Shown here one piece after another: positions 44,500-45,028 of a stretch of 45,028 nucleotides of DNA. Location of the stretch: the NCBI GenBank assembly GCA_902493375.1, contig CABUPH010000017.1:1-45028 (forward strand). Reading direction: 5' to 3'. Numbering within the stretch: the first letter of the stretch is position 1; each line of letters begins with the position of its first letter. Source of the DNA: an uncultured Collinsella sp. GTDB lineage: Bacteria; Actinomycetota; Coriobacteriia; Coriobacteriales; Coriobacteriaceae. The translations under genes and the position numbers were made by a program. The notes beneath the pieces are model-generated. The model was not told the DNA's origin, did not search any database, and saw only the letters and a list, made by a program, of their open reading frames with translations.

Positions 44500-44917
44500 T
44501 TCAAGCTCGAAAAGGCGCAAGCAAAGGTATCTTGACTACGCTCTAAAGCGTGGCGTGAAGTCCGGCATCGTTGACGCGCTGAGGCTTCAGGGAATTGCCG
44601 CGAGTGAGGTTGACGCGGTTTCTGTTGTGGTTGACGAGCATTCGACTTCGATCGACGGAAAGTACAACCTGGCAGAATCGATTGATGAGGAGCTGAGCTG
44701 CGGCATGTTCAATCCAACGTGGCAGACCTCCTACCCTCCTGTATTTAGCGACTGGCTGCCCAAGATTCCAGTCTCCTATGTCGACTCCTCCAAGGTGGCT
44801 ATGGTGAGAGCGGCTGACGTGACGGCGAACTGGGCATTTATGGCCGAGCGCGACAAAGAGACATATCCGCGAGCCTACGAGATGCTATCAAAGGCGACGG
44901 TCCTCGGGCTTCTGTAG
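44500..44917 (+). pseudogene. DUF3800 protein fragment
   Basis: About 135 codons in frame, beginning KRRKQRYLDYALKRGVKSGI, with VDAVSVVVDEHSTSIDGKYN, VSYVDSSKVAMVRAADVTAN and the end EMLSKATVLGLL. The pattern of an acidic VDEHS motif and an RAAD motif is that of DUF3800 proteins, which are often near phage or mobile-element genes. The N-terminal half is lost at the junction with the IS30 remnant. Confidence 0.7.
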
Positions 44918-44952
44918 CGTTGGACATGTAACTATCTGTCTTTTCAAAAGCC

Positions 44953-45028
44953 GTGAAGATCTTGGTGGATGATAAATTGCGATTTGTCCGCCTCGGCAGC
45001 GAAGTCGGCGAACTCCTGTTGGAGGGAC
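44953..45028 (+). CDS. possible start of a gene running off the window
   Basis: A GTG-started frame (KILVDDKLRFVRLGSEVGE) remains open to the window end. No ribosome binding site is visible and 25 codons are too few to judge. Confidence 0.15.
   Translation, partial: MKILVDDKLRFVRLGSEVGELLLEG

Overview
The window is a high-G+C, densely packed bacterial chromosome segment that looks like a gut Coriobacteriia genome, most likely Collinsella or a close relative. This is inferred from protein character (L13/S9, type III glutamine synthetase, PFL/UPF0210 protein, MurT/GatD-type amidation enzyme, SARP/BTAD regulator, several PTS and alcohol-dehydrogenase genes) and from composition, not from a database search.

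Layout. 1-415: a terminator and tRNA-T-arm-like repeats. 416-5360: patatin-like lipase, rplM-rpsI, glmM, a free-standing glucose-type EIIA and nagB (translation plus amino-sugar metabolism). 5809-8808: a 999-aa ATPase/SARP-type regulator. 8878-10223: YhbY-like RNA-binding protein and a methyltransferase (minus strand). 10391-10524: a perfect 32-bp inverted repeat. 10542-16243: a minus-strand one-carbon block, metF, a free-standing MetH reactivation domain, a truncated-type metH, then a PFL-family gene. 16670-18757: glutamine synthetase III. 18876-19471: repeat-rich DNA ending in tRNA-Glu. 19572-23914: a single-chain MurT-GatD fusion and two TPR-like hypothetical proteins. 24415-29408: three alcohol/glycerol dehydrogenases and a polyferredoxin-like protein. 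29540-34853: a GntR regulator, a zinc polyol-type dehydrogenase, an EIICB permease and a GH4 6-phospho-alpha-glucosidase with shared operators. 34981-40348: ychF, a DUF1648 membrane protein, a divergent HAD-like/Xre pair, asparaginase and guaA. 40503-42670: three methyltransferases in an apparent island. 43323-44917: a decayed AbiE toxin-antitoxin locus with a miniature inverted-repeat element, an IS30 remnant and a DUF3800 remnant.

How it fits together. The EIICB lacks an EIIA domain and could be served by the free EIIA at 3862. The alpha-glucoside permease, GH4 enzyme and zinc dehydrogenase share TGTCTA-type operators with a divergent arrangement, which suggests uptake and cleavage of an alpha-glucoside followed by oxidation of its alcohol moiety (for example a glucosyl-polyol). 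The metF/metH genes supply methyl groups for methionine, with the reactivation domain encoded separately. The most unusual points are the MurT-GatD fusion, the glucosyl-polyol hypothesis, the tandem tRNA-Glu 3'-end/terminator units, the REP-like palindromes with a conserved loop and the layered AbiE wreck, whose antitoxin frame is interrupted by one in-frame TGA.
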